Assembly (NCBI GenBank): GCA_016786745.1
Contig: JAEUVS010000045.1
Location: 1 to 64,000, forward strand
DNA: 64,000 nucleotides
Source: Chitinophagaceae bacterium
GTDB taxonomy: Bacteria; Bacteroidota; Bacteroidia; Chitinophagales; Chitinophagaceae
Reading direction: 5' to 3'
Positions 16,638-24,948 of this stretch are shown here, in pieces. The notes under the pieces are model-generated. The model did no database searches and had not been told where the DNA came from. It worked only from the letters and a program-made list of their open reading frames with translations. The stretch's first letter is position 1; each line of letters starts with the position of its first letter. The position numbers were made by a program, and so were the translations under genes.

Positions 16638-17867
16638 CTAATCCAGGATGATCTTGCGGGTATAAATTTCCCTGTTTTGGTGATTCAGTACCTTCACCAT
16701 GTAAACGCCCCTTGTCAGGTTATCTTTTAACCTCACTTCACTTACCTGGGCACCCCTGTAAACGCTCACCGACTTATCGGTCACAATTCTTCCTGATATG
16801 TCAACCAGTTGAATATTGTACTCACCAGCTTCTTTATTGTCGAAGCTCACTTTAAATGTTTTCGACCTTACGGGATTAGGATATACTGATATCTTCTCCG
16901 TCACAAAAACATTGTCGGTTGTTGCGAGATTGGTTTGAAAAAGGAGATTGTTATTTGCGAGATCAGATGTATTGAAAACATTTTTTCCTGTTGCAATTTC
17001 TTTTGCCTCCCAGGTTGAAGGGTCAACTTTGTAATAAGAGATAATCGAGTTGGCGCTGCTGATGATCACTTTGCCCTCACTGTCCACCACGGCGCCATTT
17101 GTAGTGAAGCCTTCAGGCACGCCCTTTATTTTTTGAATGTAGGTTGCTGTTCTTGTTTGCACATCTACCCTGAACACATGATTATGCCTTGTGATCACAT
17201 ACAGGTAACCGCTCACATCAGCGAGCATGTCGCCACCCCAGCTGGTTGAAGATTCATTGATCTTCATATCGCCGTTCGCCGGAGCGTCGTTGAGAGGGCC
17301 AAGATCGGTGATTTGCGGATTTTCTCCTGTAGTGAACCGAACGAGATGGTTTCCGCCATTATCCAGCGCATAACCATTACCGTCAGAACCGATCACCATG
17401 CGTGTAACCTGGTTTTCTTCCGCTTCCATTCCATCGGCGTTGCTCAGATTTTCATTTCTGAAAAGATAAACGGACGGAGCATTTGTATTGAGATCGATAT
17501 ATCGAAGCTGGTTGCTGAAGAGTGGTGCGTAGTACAGCCTGTTCTTCTTCGCATCAAGCGCGCAGGCAGCAGAAAAATCTGAAAACGGACGCAGTTCACG
17601 GGCGGCGAGCGATGTATCACTCTTCCTGATGGTTATCTGTTTCGACGAACGCGCGTCGAAGAGCGTAAAATCATTTTTGCTGTCTTCGTATACGTTTTTA
17701 ATCACCTGTCCGCTGGTGAGGTCTATCAACTTCACTTCGGTCCAAACTGTTGATCCTATACTTGAACTGGTAATAGCGTAAGCGTGATTCGAAGCCTCCT
17801 GGGCGAAGGTTTGGAACGGATTTAAAACAAATAGCATTGCTGCCGCAGTTAGTAGCCTTAACATCAT
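16638..17867 (-). CDS. Secreted protein with T9SS type A sorting domain
   Basis: 409 residues. An N-terminal signal peptide (LRLLTAAAMLFVLNPFQTFA) is followed by a region with beta-propeller-like repeats (DGNGYALDNGGNHLVRFTTG, DVSGYLYVITRHNHVFRVD, DSEGKVIISSANSIISYYKV). The last ~80 residues are the conserved Por/T9SS C-terminal sorting domain: ISVYPNPVRSKTFKVSF, IQLVDISGRIV and RGVYMVKVLN ending KIILD. It is therefore expected to cross the outer membrane by T9SS and be released or anchored at the surface. The ligand of the propeller part is unknown. A strong terminator follows. Confidence 0.9.
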   Translation of the reverse strand: MMLRLLTAAAMLFVLNPFQTFAQEASNHAYAITSSSIGSTVWTEVKLIDLTSGQVIKNVYEDSKNDFTLFDARSSKQITIRKSDTSLAARELRPFSDFSAACALDAKKNRLYYAPLFSNQLRYIDLNTNAPSVYLFRNENLSNADGMEAEENQVTRMVIGSDGNGYALDNGGNHLVRFTTGENPQITDLGPLNDAPANGDMKINESSTSWGGDMLADVSGYLYVITRHNHVFRVDVQTRTATYIQKIKGVPEGFTTNGAVVDSEGKVIISSANSIISYYKVDPSTWEAKEIATGKNVFNTSDLANNNLLFQTNLATTDNVFVTEKISVYPNPVRSKTFKVSFDNKEAGEYNIQLVDISGRIVTDKSVSVYRGAQVSEVRLKDNLTRGVYMVKVLNHQNREIYTRKIILD

Positions 17868-17960
17868 AAGCAGGGTTTAGGAAAGATTCGGAATTTAAAA
17901 ATCACCAATCAAAATAACGTGTAAGGTCATTTCAAATTATATTGGTTGTTTAGTTTTCAT

Positions 17961-18776
17961 CTAACGGTAAGTGGAATCTATTGCCTTTTTTACGCTACCA
18001 TACTTAAGCAATAACTGGCGGGCTGTTTCGTGATCGCTGATACCTGTTCTCATCATCACCATCTGGGTTCCTCTCTCTATCAGCTTACTGTTGGTTAACT
18101 GCATGTTAACCATCCGGTTGCCCTCCACTCTTCCAATCAAAATCATCACCGAGGTAGAAATCATGTTCAGCACAAGTTTCTGGGCCGTTCCACTTTTCAT
18201 CCGGGTACTTCCAGTCACAAATTCCGGGCCGACAATCAATTCTATTCCGAAATCTGCATAATTTAATAACGGGCTTCCCGGATTGGAACAAATTCCCGCT
18301 GTTGTAATATTATTTTCCCTGCATTTCTTAAGGGCGCCGACCACATAAGGTGTTCTTCCACTCGACGCGATTCCAACCACCACATCTTTGTCGCTGATAT
18401 TATGCGCCTGGAGATCTTTCCATCCCTGTTCGGTATCGTCTTCAGCATTTTCCACCGCGTACTGTATCGCGGTTTGCCCCCCCGCGATCACACCAATTAC
18501 CACACCGTATTCCATTCCGTAGGTCGGTGGAATTTCACTGGCGTCGAGAATGCCGAGCCTGCCACTTGTTCCCGCTCCGATGTAAAACAGGCGCCCGCCT
18601 GCCAGGATTTTGTCTGCCGCCACCACTACCAGCGCCTCTATCGCAGGAATCGCTTTTTCAACGGCGTACGGAACCTTTTTGTCTTCGTTGTTCATCTTCA
18701 CCAGCAGGTCATGAACCGACATTTTTTCAAGGTCGTTGTAGTCTGACGATTGTTCGGTAATGTTTTGAAAGCTCAA
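17961..18776 (-). CDS. murQ: N-acetylmuramic acid 6-phosphate etherase
   Basis: Cleaves the lactyl ether of MurNAc-6-P to GlcNAc-6-P and D-lactate in peptidoglycan recycling. 271 residues of SIS fold: TEQSSDYNDLEKMSVHDLL at the N-terminus, FYIGAGTSGRLGILDASEIPPTYG (catalytic Glu in DASE), VVGIASSGRTPYVVGAL and GSTRMKSGTAQKLVLNM. The start is a TTG at 18776: no in-frame ATG gives the conserved N-terminus, and homologues begin with the same TEQSS motif. Next to a BadF-type sugar kinase gene, as in MurNAc-use clusters. Confidence 0.94.
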   Translation of the reverse strand: MSFQNITEQSSDYNDLEKMSVHDLLVKMNNEDKKVPYAVEKAIPAIEALVVVAADKILAGGRLFYIGAGTSGRLGILDASEIPPTYGMEYGVVIGVIAGGQTAIQYAVENAEDDTEQGWKDLQAHNISDKDVVVGIASSGRTPYVVGALKKCRENNITTAGICSNPGSPLLNYADFGIELIVGPEFVTGSTRMKSGTAQKLVLNMISTSVMILIGRVEGNRMVNMQLTNSKLIERGTQMVMMRTGISDHETARQLLLKYGSVKKAIDSTYR

Positions 18777-18799
18777 TTTTATAGTATTTATTTTTCTCT

Positions 18800-18833
18800 C
18801 TCCGCAGATCCCTCGCTTCGCTCGGGATGACAG
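18800..18833 (-). repeat. Dispersed palindromic repeat, copy 8
   Basis: CTCCGCAGATCCCTCGCTTCGCTCGGGATGACAG, minus orientation, just upstream of murQ. It is paired with an opposite copy 5 bases further on. Confidence 0.9.
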
Positions 18834-18838
18834 TCTCG

Positions 18839-18886
18839 TGTCATCCCGAACCGAGGCGTGCGCCTCGTGTGAGGGATCAGCCGGGA
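18839..18886 (+). repeat. Dispersed palindromic repeat, copy 9
   Basis: TGTCATCCCGAACCGAGGCG through GTGAGGGATCAGCCGGGA. The loop GAGGCGTGCGCCTC is itself a hairpin. With copy 8 it forms an inverted pair filling the murQ-kinase gap. Confidence 0.85.
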
Positions 18887-18893
18887 AATATGT

Positions 18894-19733
18894 TTACCTT
18901 CTATGATATTCCACCAGGCCATCTATCGGGCTCTTCAAAATTTTCCCTGCCCTCAATCCATAAGCCTCGCAAAGTGAAAGCACGACATCCCGAAAATAAT
19001 ATCCGATACTACCCACAAAATGAACAGGATGCTTCGCACTCTCAGGGTATCTGCTTACATGATAATAGAGAAAATCATTTAATCCATCTTCCAAAATATT
19101 CTCAATCATGTAGTGGCCCCTGTTCTCCGATAAAAACATCGTGAACGATGCCAGGTACCTGTTCGGCAACGGCTGTTTGTACACATGGTCCAGAATGTCG
19201 GCAGCGTCAACTTTATATTTCCTGTGGAATTTTTCCTTTAAATCCTTTTCGAATATATCGTACAGGTAATACTGAATCACTTTCCTTCCGAGGTACGCAC
19301 CGGATCCTTCGTCGCCAAGTACATAGCCGAGGCCGGGACTGTTCTTCACTATTTTCTTCCCATTATAAAAACACGAATTGCTTCCGGTACCCAGGATGCA
19401 GGCGATGCCCGGCTCGTGCTGGCAGCTGGCGCGTGTAATACCCAGCAGATCGTGGTTAACGGTTACTTCCGCGCCAGGAAAAGTTTTTTCCAGTATTTTT
19501 TTTGTGCGCTTCGCGTTTCGCGGATCCTTATTACCCGTGCCATAAAAATGTATGGCGTCGGGATTGGTACGCTTCATCTGGCTCTTCAATTCGGTATTAA
19601 TTACCTCCTCCATTTTCTCCGGCGTAAGAAAGTAAGGGCTCATCCCCTGCGTAAAAATTGATGCATTTTTCCGGCCATCCACCCATCGCCACTCGCATTT
19701 TGTTGAGCCACTGTCTGCTATAAGTACCGCCAT
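18894..19733 (-). CDS. BadF/BadG-family N-acetylhexosamine kinase (GlcNAc or MurNAc kinase)
   Basis: 279 residues from the ATG at 19733 (MAVLIADSGSTKCEWRWVDG); a longer frame upstream lacks homologous features. ASKHA kinase motifs: ADSGSTK (phosphate 1), CILGTGSNSCFYNGK and GYVLGDEGSGAYLGRKV (phosphate 2/adenosine). The family includes N-acetylglucosamine kinase and MurK of Tannerella. Adjacency to murQ suggests it makes MurNAc-6-P, the MurQ substrate, or GlcNAc-6-P. The exact sugar cannot be decided from sequence. Confidence 0.88.
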   Translation of the reverse strand: MAVLIADSGSTKCEWRWVDGRKNASIFTQGMSPYFLTPEKMEEVINTELKSQMKRTNPDAIHFYGTGNKDPRNAKRTKKILEKTFPGAEVTVNHDLLGITRASCQHEPGIACILGTGSNSCFYNGKKIVKNSPGLGYVLGDEGSGAYLGRKVIQYYLYDIFEKDLKEKFHRKYKVDAADILDHVYKQPLPNRYLASFTMFLSENRGHYMIENILEDGLNDFLYYHVSRYPESAKHPVHFVGSIGYYFRDVVLSLCEAYGLRAGKILKSPIDGLVEYHRR

Positions 19734-19808
19734 GCCCGCGAAGGTAAAGGATAGATAAATAAGGAAGCGTACCTTCGTTGCACAACAAAGCATAGTATCT
19801 TTCGGACG

Positions 19809-21389
19809 ATGAAGAAATCACAGGCCTGGTTACCATTGGTGTTCGCGTTACTGCTGATCCTTGGAATGATAACAGGATATAAACTCAGGGAGAGAGTTCC
19901 GTTTACGCAGGGCTTTTTCCAGAACAGCAAAAGAACCTCGCTCCAGGAAACGATAGACTTAATCCGCCTCAATTATGTTGACCCCGTTTCTACCGACAGC
20001 CTAACCGACGACGCCATAGAGGCGATGCTCAGCCACCTCGACCCACATTCTATTTTTATTCCTGCTAAATACCTCCAGGAAGTAAATGAAGACCTTGCCG
20101 GAAATTTTGAAGGGATAGGTGTTGAGTTTCAAATTATACAGGACACTGTTCATGTAGTAAATGTTTTTCCAGGCGGACCAAGCGCCAGGGCAGGAATGAT
20201 GATCGGCGACAAATTTCTAAAAGTAGGCGATTCTGTTGTGGCGGGAACGGGCATCACTTCTCAACGCATAAAAAAATTGCTTCGCGGTCCCGGGGCTACT
20301 TCGGTGCCGATTACCGTTTTGTCGGGTACTACTGAAAAACTAGTAACAGTAATACGCGGCACTATTCCACTATATTCCGTTGACGCGTCGTATATGATCA
20401 ACGATACCACGGGCTTCATTCACCTGAATAAGTTTTCGGGAACAAGTTACGAGGAGTGCATGAGGGCGTTTGAAAACCTGAAGGCGAAGGGTATGAAAAA
20501 ACTCATCTTCGATCTGCGCGATAACGGTGGAGGTATATTAGAAGAAGCGGTAGACATCGCCGACGAATTTCTAAGCGACAATAAGCTGATTGTTTATACA
20601 CAGGGCTTGCAGGAGCCGAAGATGGAATACCGTTGTAAACGGCCAGGACAATTTGAAAACGGCCAACTTGTGATTATAGTAGACGAGGGCTCGGCTTCGG
20701 CGAGCGAAGTAATAGCCGGCGCAATCCAGGACTGGGATCGTGGTGTTATCGTTGGCCGGCGAACTTTCGGCAAAGGGCTCGTGCAAAAGCAATTTGGTTT
20801 AAGTGGGGGCGGCGCACTGCGACTTACAGTTGCCCGTTACTATACACCCACAGGACGAAGCATCCAAAAATCGTATGCAAAAGGTCGCGATGCTTATAAT
20901 GACGAGGTGATCGAGAGGTTTCACAATGGTGAGGTTAGTCACGCCGATACTATTAAACTCTCGCAGGGAGTGGCATTTAAAACAAAGGGTGGCAGAACTG
21001 TTTATGCTGGCGGAGGGATAACACCCGATATTTTTGTGCCGATAGATACTACGGGGTTCATCACCGATGTAACGCCTCTTTTCGAAGATCAGCATTTTGG
21101 AAAGTTTATTTACCAGTACTACATCAGTAATAAACCTCAATTCGACGAGTACAAATCAGCGGCTGAGTTTTCTTTGCGGTTCAATGCGGGGCAAAAAGCG
21201 TTGAACAGCCTGATGGAATACGTGAAAGCGAACCAGATAAAACTCCCGGCATTACCCGAAAAAGACCGCGCGGAGATGGCTAAAAGAATAAAAACCTGGA
21301 TGGCCAGACAAATCTGGGGCATGCCAGGTTATTATGAAGTAAGTAACGTTTACGATCTTACAGTTGCGAAGGCATTGGAGGCAAAGTAG
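19809..21389 (+). CDS. S41 family C-terminal processing peptidase
   Basis: 526 residues. An N-terminal membrane/signal segment (WLPLVFALLLILGMITGYKL), a helical region, a PDZ domain (~90-180, GGPSARAGMMIGDKFLKVGD) and the S41 catalytic core with FDLRDNGGGILEEAVDIADEF, VDEGSASASEVIAGAI (nucleophile Ser) and FGKGLVQ (catalytic Lys). A C-terminal helical tail follows. It acts in the periplasm. It is divergent from the kinase gene (75-base gap) and overlaps the opposite gene's end by 32 bases. Confidence 0.94.
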   Translation: MKKSQAWLPLVFALLLILGMITGYKLRERVPFTQGFFQNSKRTSLQETIDLIRLNYVDPVSTDSLTDDAIEAMLSHLDPHSIFIPAKYLQEVNEDLAGNFEGIGVEFQIIQDTVHVVNVFPGGPSARAGMMIGDKFLKVGDSVVAGTGITSQRIKKLLRGPGATSVPITVLSGTTEKLVTVIRGTIPLYSVDASYMINDTTGFIHLNKFSGTSYEECMRAFENLKAKGMKKLIFDLRDNGGGILEEAVDIADEFLSDNKLIVYTQGLQEPKMEYRCKRPGQFENGQLVIIVDEGSASASEVIAGAIQDWDRGVIVGRRTFGKGLVQKQFGLSGGGALRLTVARYYTPTGRSIQKSYAKGRDAYNDEVIERFHNGEVSHADTIKLSQGVAFKTKGGRTVYAGGGITPDIFVPIDTTGFITDVTPLFEDQHFGKFIYQYYISNKPQFDEYKSAAEFSLRFNAGQKALNSLMEYVKANQIKLPALPEKDRAEMAKRIKTWMARQIWGMPGYYEVSNVYDLTVAKALEAK

Positions 21390-21738
21390 AGTTGCCTTTG
21401 GCCTTGAGCTCTTTCATTTCCATTCTATAAGAAATAATAAGTCCTATTCCTCCCCCGATCGCTATCAACGCGAAATACAATGGCTCGCTGTCGTAATTGT
21501 CCCTGTATATCATGTTATCCATAATGAAGGCGGCTAACAGGCCTACACCGGCGCCTACCAGGAGAAGTCCCCACTTCAGGTTCTTGAATGGTTCGGGGCC
21601 TCTTGTGGCGCCCAACTTCGGGTTCATCCCCTTGTCGATCATTGCCAGGTTCTCTTTTTTATTCATATATACGATACCGAATATCAAAGCGAAAAAGCCG
21701 AGAGGTACGAGTATGGGGATTAATAATTCACCGTTCAT
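21358..21738 (-). CDS. Small membrane protein (DUF6249-like)
   Basis: 126 residues with three hydrophobic segments: ILVPLGFFALIFGIVYM, WGLLLVGAGVGLLAAFIM and LYFALIAIGGGIGLIISY. Between them is a conserved-looking NKKENLAMIDKGMNP motif. This matches DUF6249-type membrane proteins found near ECF sigma genes in Bacteroidota; the name is from memory. Its last 32 bases overlap the 3' end of the S41 peptidase gene on the other strand. Confidence 0.75.
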   Translation of the reverse strand: MNGELLIPILVPLGFFALIFGIVYMNKKENLAMIDKGMNPKLGATRGPEPFKNLKWGLLLVGAGVGLLAAFIMDNMIYRDNYDSEPLYFALIAIGGGIGLIISYRMEMKELKAKGNSTLPPMPSQL

Positions 21739-21846
21739 AAATTCATTTTTTATTTTTCAAGATTATTTTCTGAAATATCAGACTACACAAGTTTCGGCAA
21801 GGTTACAGAGAATTTAAAAAATGTTTATTTTTTGTCAGTCGGCTAT

Positions 21847-21900
21847 GTCCTCCCGAACCGAGTTCCGCGCAGCGGAAGGAGCGTGAGGGACCGGCCGCGA
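21847..21900 (+). repeat. Dispersed palindromic repeat, copy 10 (diverged)
   Basis: GTCCTCCCGAACCGAGTTCC through GCGTGAGGGACCGGCCGCG. The conserved outer CCTCCCGAAC / GTGAGGGACCG parts surround an internal TTCCGCGCAGCGGAA hairpin. It lies upstream of the ECF sigma gene. Confidence 0.7.
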
Positions 21901-21981
21901 AACCCTTTACGAACCTTCCTCAAAAAAACCCATCTTTGTTCTGTAACCTTCCTGCCCGAAATGTTGTCTTATATATAAGTA

Positions 21982-22566
21982 ATGGATGCCCGAACGACTG
22001 ATAATGAAATAATTACCAGGGTTTTACGCGGCGAGCATCAGCTCTATGCCGAGTTGGTAAAACGGTATCAGAATTTCGTTTTCACTTTGGCTCTCCGTTA
22101 CACCCCGGGAAGAGAAGACGCTGAGGAAATCGCCCAGGACGTTTTTGTAAAGGCGTATAAGGCTTTGAAAGATTTCAGAGGGGAGTCGAAATTCAGTACG
22201 TGGCTTTATTCTATAGTGAATTCGACCAGTATAACGTTTTTGAGAAAGAAGAAGCTGGACACACATTCGCTGGATAGCGAACATGTAATGGAGGTTGCGG
22301 ATAGTAAAGAATCGGGAATGAGTGCGAACCAGGTGGAAGTGAAATCGAAAGTGGAGATGGTTACGAAAGCGATACAGCTGCTTAGCCCCGACGATGCGAA
22401 ACTGATAACGTTATTTTATAAAGCGGAGCAGTCTTTGGAAGAGATAGCGAAGATATTGGGAATGGAAACGAATACGGTTAAAGTGAAACTTCATCGCGCG
22501 CGAACGCGGTTGAAGGAGAAAATGGAAAAGTATTTTACACAGGAAGTTAGAGATTTGAGTTATTAA
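21982..22566 (+). CDS. ECF-type RNA polymerase sigma factor
   Basis: 194 residues. Region 2 holds LVKRYQNFVFTLALRYTPGREDAEEIAQDVFVKAYKAL and RGESKFSTWLYSIVNSTSITFLRKKK. Region 4 near the C-terminus holds LSPDDAKLITLFYKAEQSLEEIAKILGMETNTVKVKLHRARTRL. It belongs to the SigW/RpoE-like ECF group. The next gene, a one- or two-TM protein with a Zn-finger-like helical N-terminus, is the likely anti-sigma partner, although a repeat element sits in the 54-base gap between them. Confidence 0.94.
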   Translation: MDARTTDNEIITRVLRGEHQLYAELVKRYQNFVFTLALRYTPGREDAEEIAQDVFVKAYKALKDFRGESKFSTWLYSIVNSTSITFLRKKKLDTHSLDSEHVMEVADSKESGMSANQVEVKSKVEMVTKAIQLLSPDDAKLITLFYKAEQSLEEIAKILGMETNTVKVKLHRARTRLKEKMEKYFTQEVRDLSY

Positions 22567-22574
22567 ACACCGAA

Positions 22575-22608
22575 GTCATCCCGAGCGAAGCGAGGGATCG
22601 GCGGAGAA
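22575..22608 (+). repeat. Dispersed palindromic repeat, copy 11
   Basis: GTCATCCCGAGCGAAGCGAG then GGATCGGCGGAGAA, a full-length copy filling most of the sigma/anti-sigma gap, 9 bases after the sigma stop and 12 before the next ATG. Confidence 0.95.
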
Positions 22609-22620
22609 ACAAACTTGTAA

Positions 22621-23145
22621 ATGCACATACCTCAAAACATAGAAGAAAAACTCTGGAGCTACATCGACGGTTCTTTAGAAAAAAAAGAACTCGATACCGT
22701 AGAAGAACTTCTTCGCAGCAATAACGAGTGGAAGAATAAATACGCGGAGTTGATGGAAGTTCACCAGCTCATGAAAAACAACATGGATCTTGAACATCCG
22801 TCGCTGAGGTTTACCCAGAACGTGATGGAAGAGATCTCAAGGTTATACATTACCCCCGCCACAAGAAATTATATCAACAAGAATGTGATCTGGGGCATCG
22901 GCATATTTTTTCTCACCACTATCATCGGTTTACTCATTTATGGATTCGGGCAGATAGACTGGTCGCAGACCGGCGGAATCGATTCTCCGCAACTCCAGGA
23001 AATTAATAACATCAACTGGTCGCGGGTGTTCAGCGGAACATACGTGAATGTGTTTATCATGGTAAACATATTACTCGGGCTTATGCTGCTCGACATGTAT
23101 CTCACCAGGAAGAAGAATGAGAGGATACGGGAGCGGAACGCATAA
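22621..23145 (+). CDS. Putative anti-sigma factor (membrane protein)
   Basis: 174 residues. The N-terminal ~80 residues are helical with an anti-sigma-like pattern (EEKLWSYIDGSLEKKELDTVEELLRSNNEWKNKYAELME), but without the His-x3-Cys-x2-Cys zinc motif. Two membrane segments follow: VIWGIGIFFLTTIIGLLIYG and VFIMVNILLGLMLLDMYL. Position directly after the ECF sigma gene supports an anti-sigma role. This is inference; sequence alone gives only the topology. Confidence 0.7.
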   Translation: MHIPQNIEEKLWSYIDGSLEKKELDTVEELLRSNNEWKNKYAELMEVHQLMKNNMDLEHPSLRFTQNVMEEISRLYITPATRNYINKNVIWGIGIFFLTTIIGLLIYGFGQIDWSQTGGIDSPQLQEINNINWSRVFSGTYVNVFIMVNILLGLMLLDMYLTRKKNERIRERNA

Positions 23146-23239
23146 GTATTTCCCCTTAAACAGTTATTAAAGGCGATCGGTTATTCGTTCAATCGCACGG
23201 ACAGGCATTATCTTGAGGCGCCCCTTTAAAAACCTTTAA

Positions 23240-24511
23240 ATGAAAAAGCTTATCCTGTTCTTTGCCGCAGTCCTGGTCGGCCTATGCTCATTCTCCCAAA
23301 ATTTTCAACCTGCAACACTCGTAACAAGTGATGGCAAATCACTGGAAGGCGAGATAAACTATAAGAACTGGAAAAAAAATCCTGCAAAGATTCAATTCAG
23401 GCGGCACGCCGCTTCAAGTTCCGCAACACAGGAAACGTATACCGCCAAAGACCTGAAATCATTTACAGTGAGTGGCGACTATTATGCGGCGGCGATTGTA
23501 GAAGTGGATTACCGCAGCGACAATCCAGGAAGCTTGACAAGCGAGTCGAACATAATCGTGCGTCGTGACACTGTTTTTCTGCGGGCATTGGTGAGGGGCA
23601 CTAAGTCCTTATATCACTTCTACGATATTGCTGATCACTTTTACATCCTTAAAGATGAAACCTTCGAATTGCTTAGGTATAAAAAATATATTTCTGCCAG
23701 TGATGGACAGGGCCGGGTTTATAGGTATAACCGAACGTTCGCCATGCAGCTTCTGCGATATTTTGAAGGTTGCGAATCGCTGAGTCCTGCTCTCGAAAAA
23801 GTAAAATATAGTGCAGACCACCTCACAGCTGCATTCAATAACTACTATAAATGCACCTCCCAAACTCCTGACTTTATGCAGGTACGTGAGTCAGAAAAAC
23901 TTGAATTTGGAGTGCTGGCTGGTGTGTCGAACACAACTTTCAAAGTACACAACTCTTCACCTAGCAATGTGATGTCTGTGATGTCGAAAACAAAATTCTC
24001 AACTTCGATGAATTTTGCCGGTGGTATTTTCATGGATATTGTATTTCCCCGCCAGCGCGGACGACTAAGCTTGAACAATGAACTCACCTATTCATCTTAT
24101 GAGACGTCCGGCACGTACCGACTCACGCAATCGCCAACGCGTTTCGAGGAGCATTCTTTTGAGTTTGCTTACTCTTACGTGAAACTGAACAATATGCTTC
24201 GTTATAAATTTCTTCTGGATAAGTCGGCCATTTTTATAAACGGGGGCGTATCGACTGGTTTCTTATTGACGAACCACAGCAAGCTCACGAAATTTCGCAA
24301 ATTCGACGCTACTGAAAACAGAGCTGTAGATAATGCATTTAATCTCAACGAAGGGAAATATGAACTGGGCTATCTTGCTGGAGTTGGTTTTAGAAAAAGT
24401 CGGGCATCGCTCGAGCTGCGTGCTGAAAGAGGTTCTGGCCCCATACGCGAAATGCAAACAGCAGCACGTGTGTACCGCTACTATGCGTTGCTGGGTTACA
24501 GGATTAAATAA
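23240..24511 (+). CDS. Hypothetical outer-membrane beta-barrel protein
   Basis: 423 residues with a signal peptide (MKKLILFFAAVLVGLCSFSQ). The N-terminal half has the pattern VTSDGKSLEGEINYKNWKK...IQFRR...TYTAKDLKSF, common in Bacteroidota OM proteins of unknown role. The C-terminal half (~215-423) alternates in strands with aromatic girdle residues (FGVLAGVSNTTF, LNNELTYSSYETS, FINGGVSTGFLL, YELGYLAGVGFRK, YYALLGYRIK) and ends in the way OM barrels do. No specific function can be named. A weak -7-like TATCTTGA precedes it. Confidence 0.65.
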   Translation: MKKLILFFAAVLVGLCSFSQNFQPATLVTSDGKSLEGEINYKNWKKNPAKIQFRRHAASSSATQETYTAKDLKSFTVSGDYYAAAIVEVDYRSDNPGSLTSESNIIVRRDTVFLRALVRGTKSLYHFYDIADHFYILKDETFELLRYKKYISASDGQGRVYRYNRTFAMQLLRYFEGCESLSPALEKVKYSADHLTAAFNNYYKCTSQTPDFMQVRESEKLEFGVLAGVSNTTFKVHNSSPSNVMSVMSKTKFSTSMNFAGGIFMDIVFPRQRGRLSLNNELTYSSYETSGTYRLTQSPTRFEEHSFEFAYSYVKLNNMLRYKFLLDKSAIFINGGVSTGFLLTNHSKLTKFRKFDATENRAVDNAFNLNEGKYELGYLAGVGFRKSRASLELRAERGSGPIREMQTAARVYRYYALLGYRIK

Positions 24512-24527
24512 GAGACAAGTTGTTAAT

Positions 24528-24902
24528 TTAAGCTCCGCTTATATCCTGGCCGAAAGCCAGTTCATAACCATTATTGTCGAATATTGAAAAGTCGCGCATA
24601 AGATACTGCCTGTCGGCGATGGCAGATTTTACCATCGCCCGGTCTTTCACCTGGCCCCAAAGATCATCCACGTTCTCAGTAAAAATGTAAATACTGCCGG
24701 TTAAGCTGGCCTTAGGAAATTCTTCGCCTTCCTCGAGAGTCGGAACAATCATCATTAATTCAACATCGTCCCTGTACAATGATGCAAAGCCTGGAAAATT
24801 GCTTCGGGTCTTAAATCCTAAAACATCAACGTAGAATGAAATTGTTTCGTCGAGGTTTTTCGTCCATAAAATCGGACTTAAATGTTGCAACTTATTACTC
24901 AT
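24528..24902 (-). CDS. VOC superfamily (glyoxalase/bleomycin-resistance-like) protein
   Basis: 124 residues from the ATG at 24902 (MSNKLQHLSPILWTKNLDET); the longer frame extends into the neighbouring gene and is rejected. Single beta-alpha-beta-beta-beta repeats typical of VOC: LSPILWTKNLDETISFYVDV, LGFKTRSNFPGFASLYRDDV, SIYIFTENVDDLWGQVKD and FSIFDNNGYELAFGQD (metal-ligand-like Glu in YELAF). Metal-dependent activity is possible but the substrate is unknown. Confidence 0.85.
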   Translation of the reverse strand: MSNKLQHLSPILWTKNLDETISFYVDVLGFKTRSNFPGFASLYRDDVELMMIVPTLEEGEEFPKASLTGSIYIFTENVDDLWGQVKDRAMVKSAIADRQYLMRDFSIFDNNGYELAFGQDISGA

Positions 24903-24948
24903 AACATTTGTATTAAGCTTAAACTTGCCAGTAGCAAAAACCGCCAGG

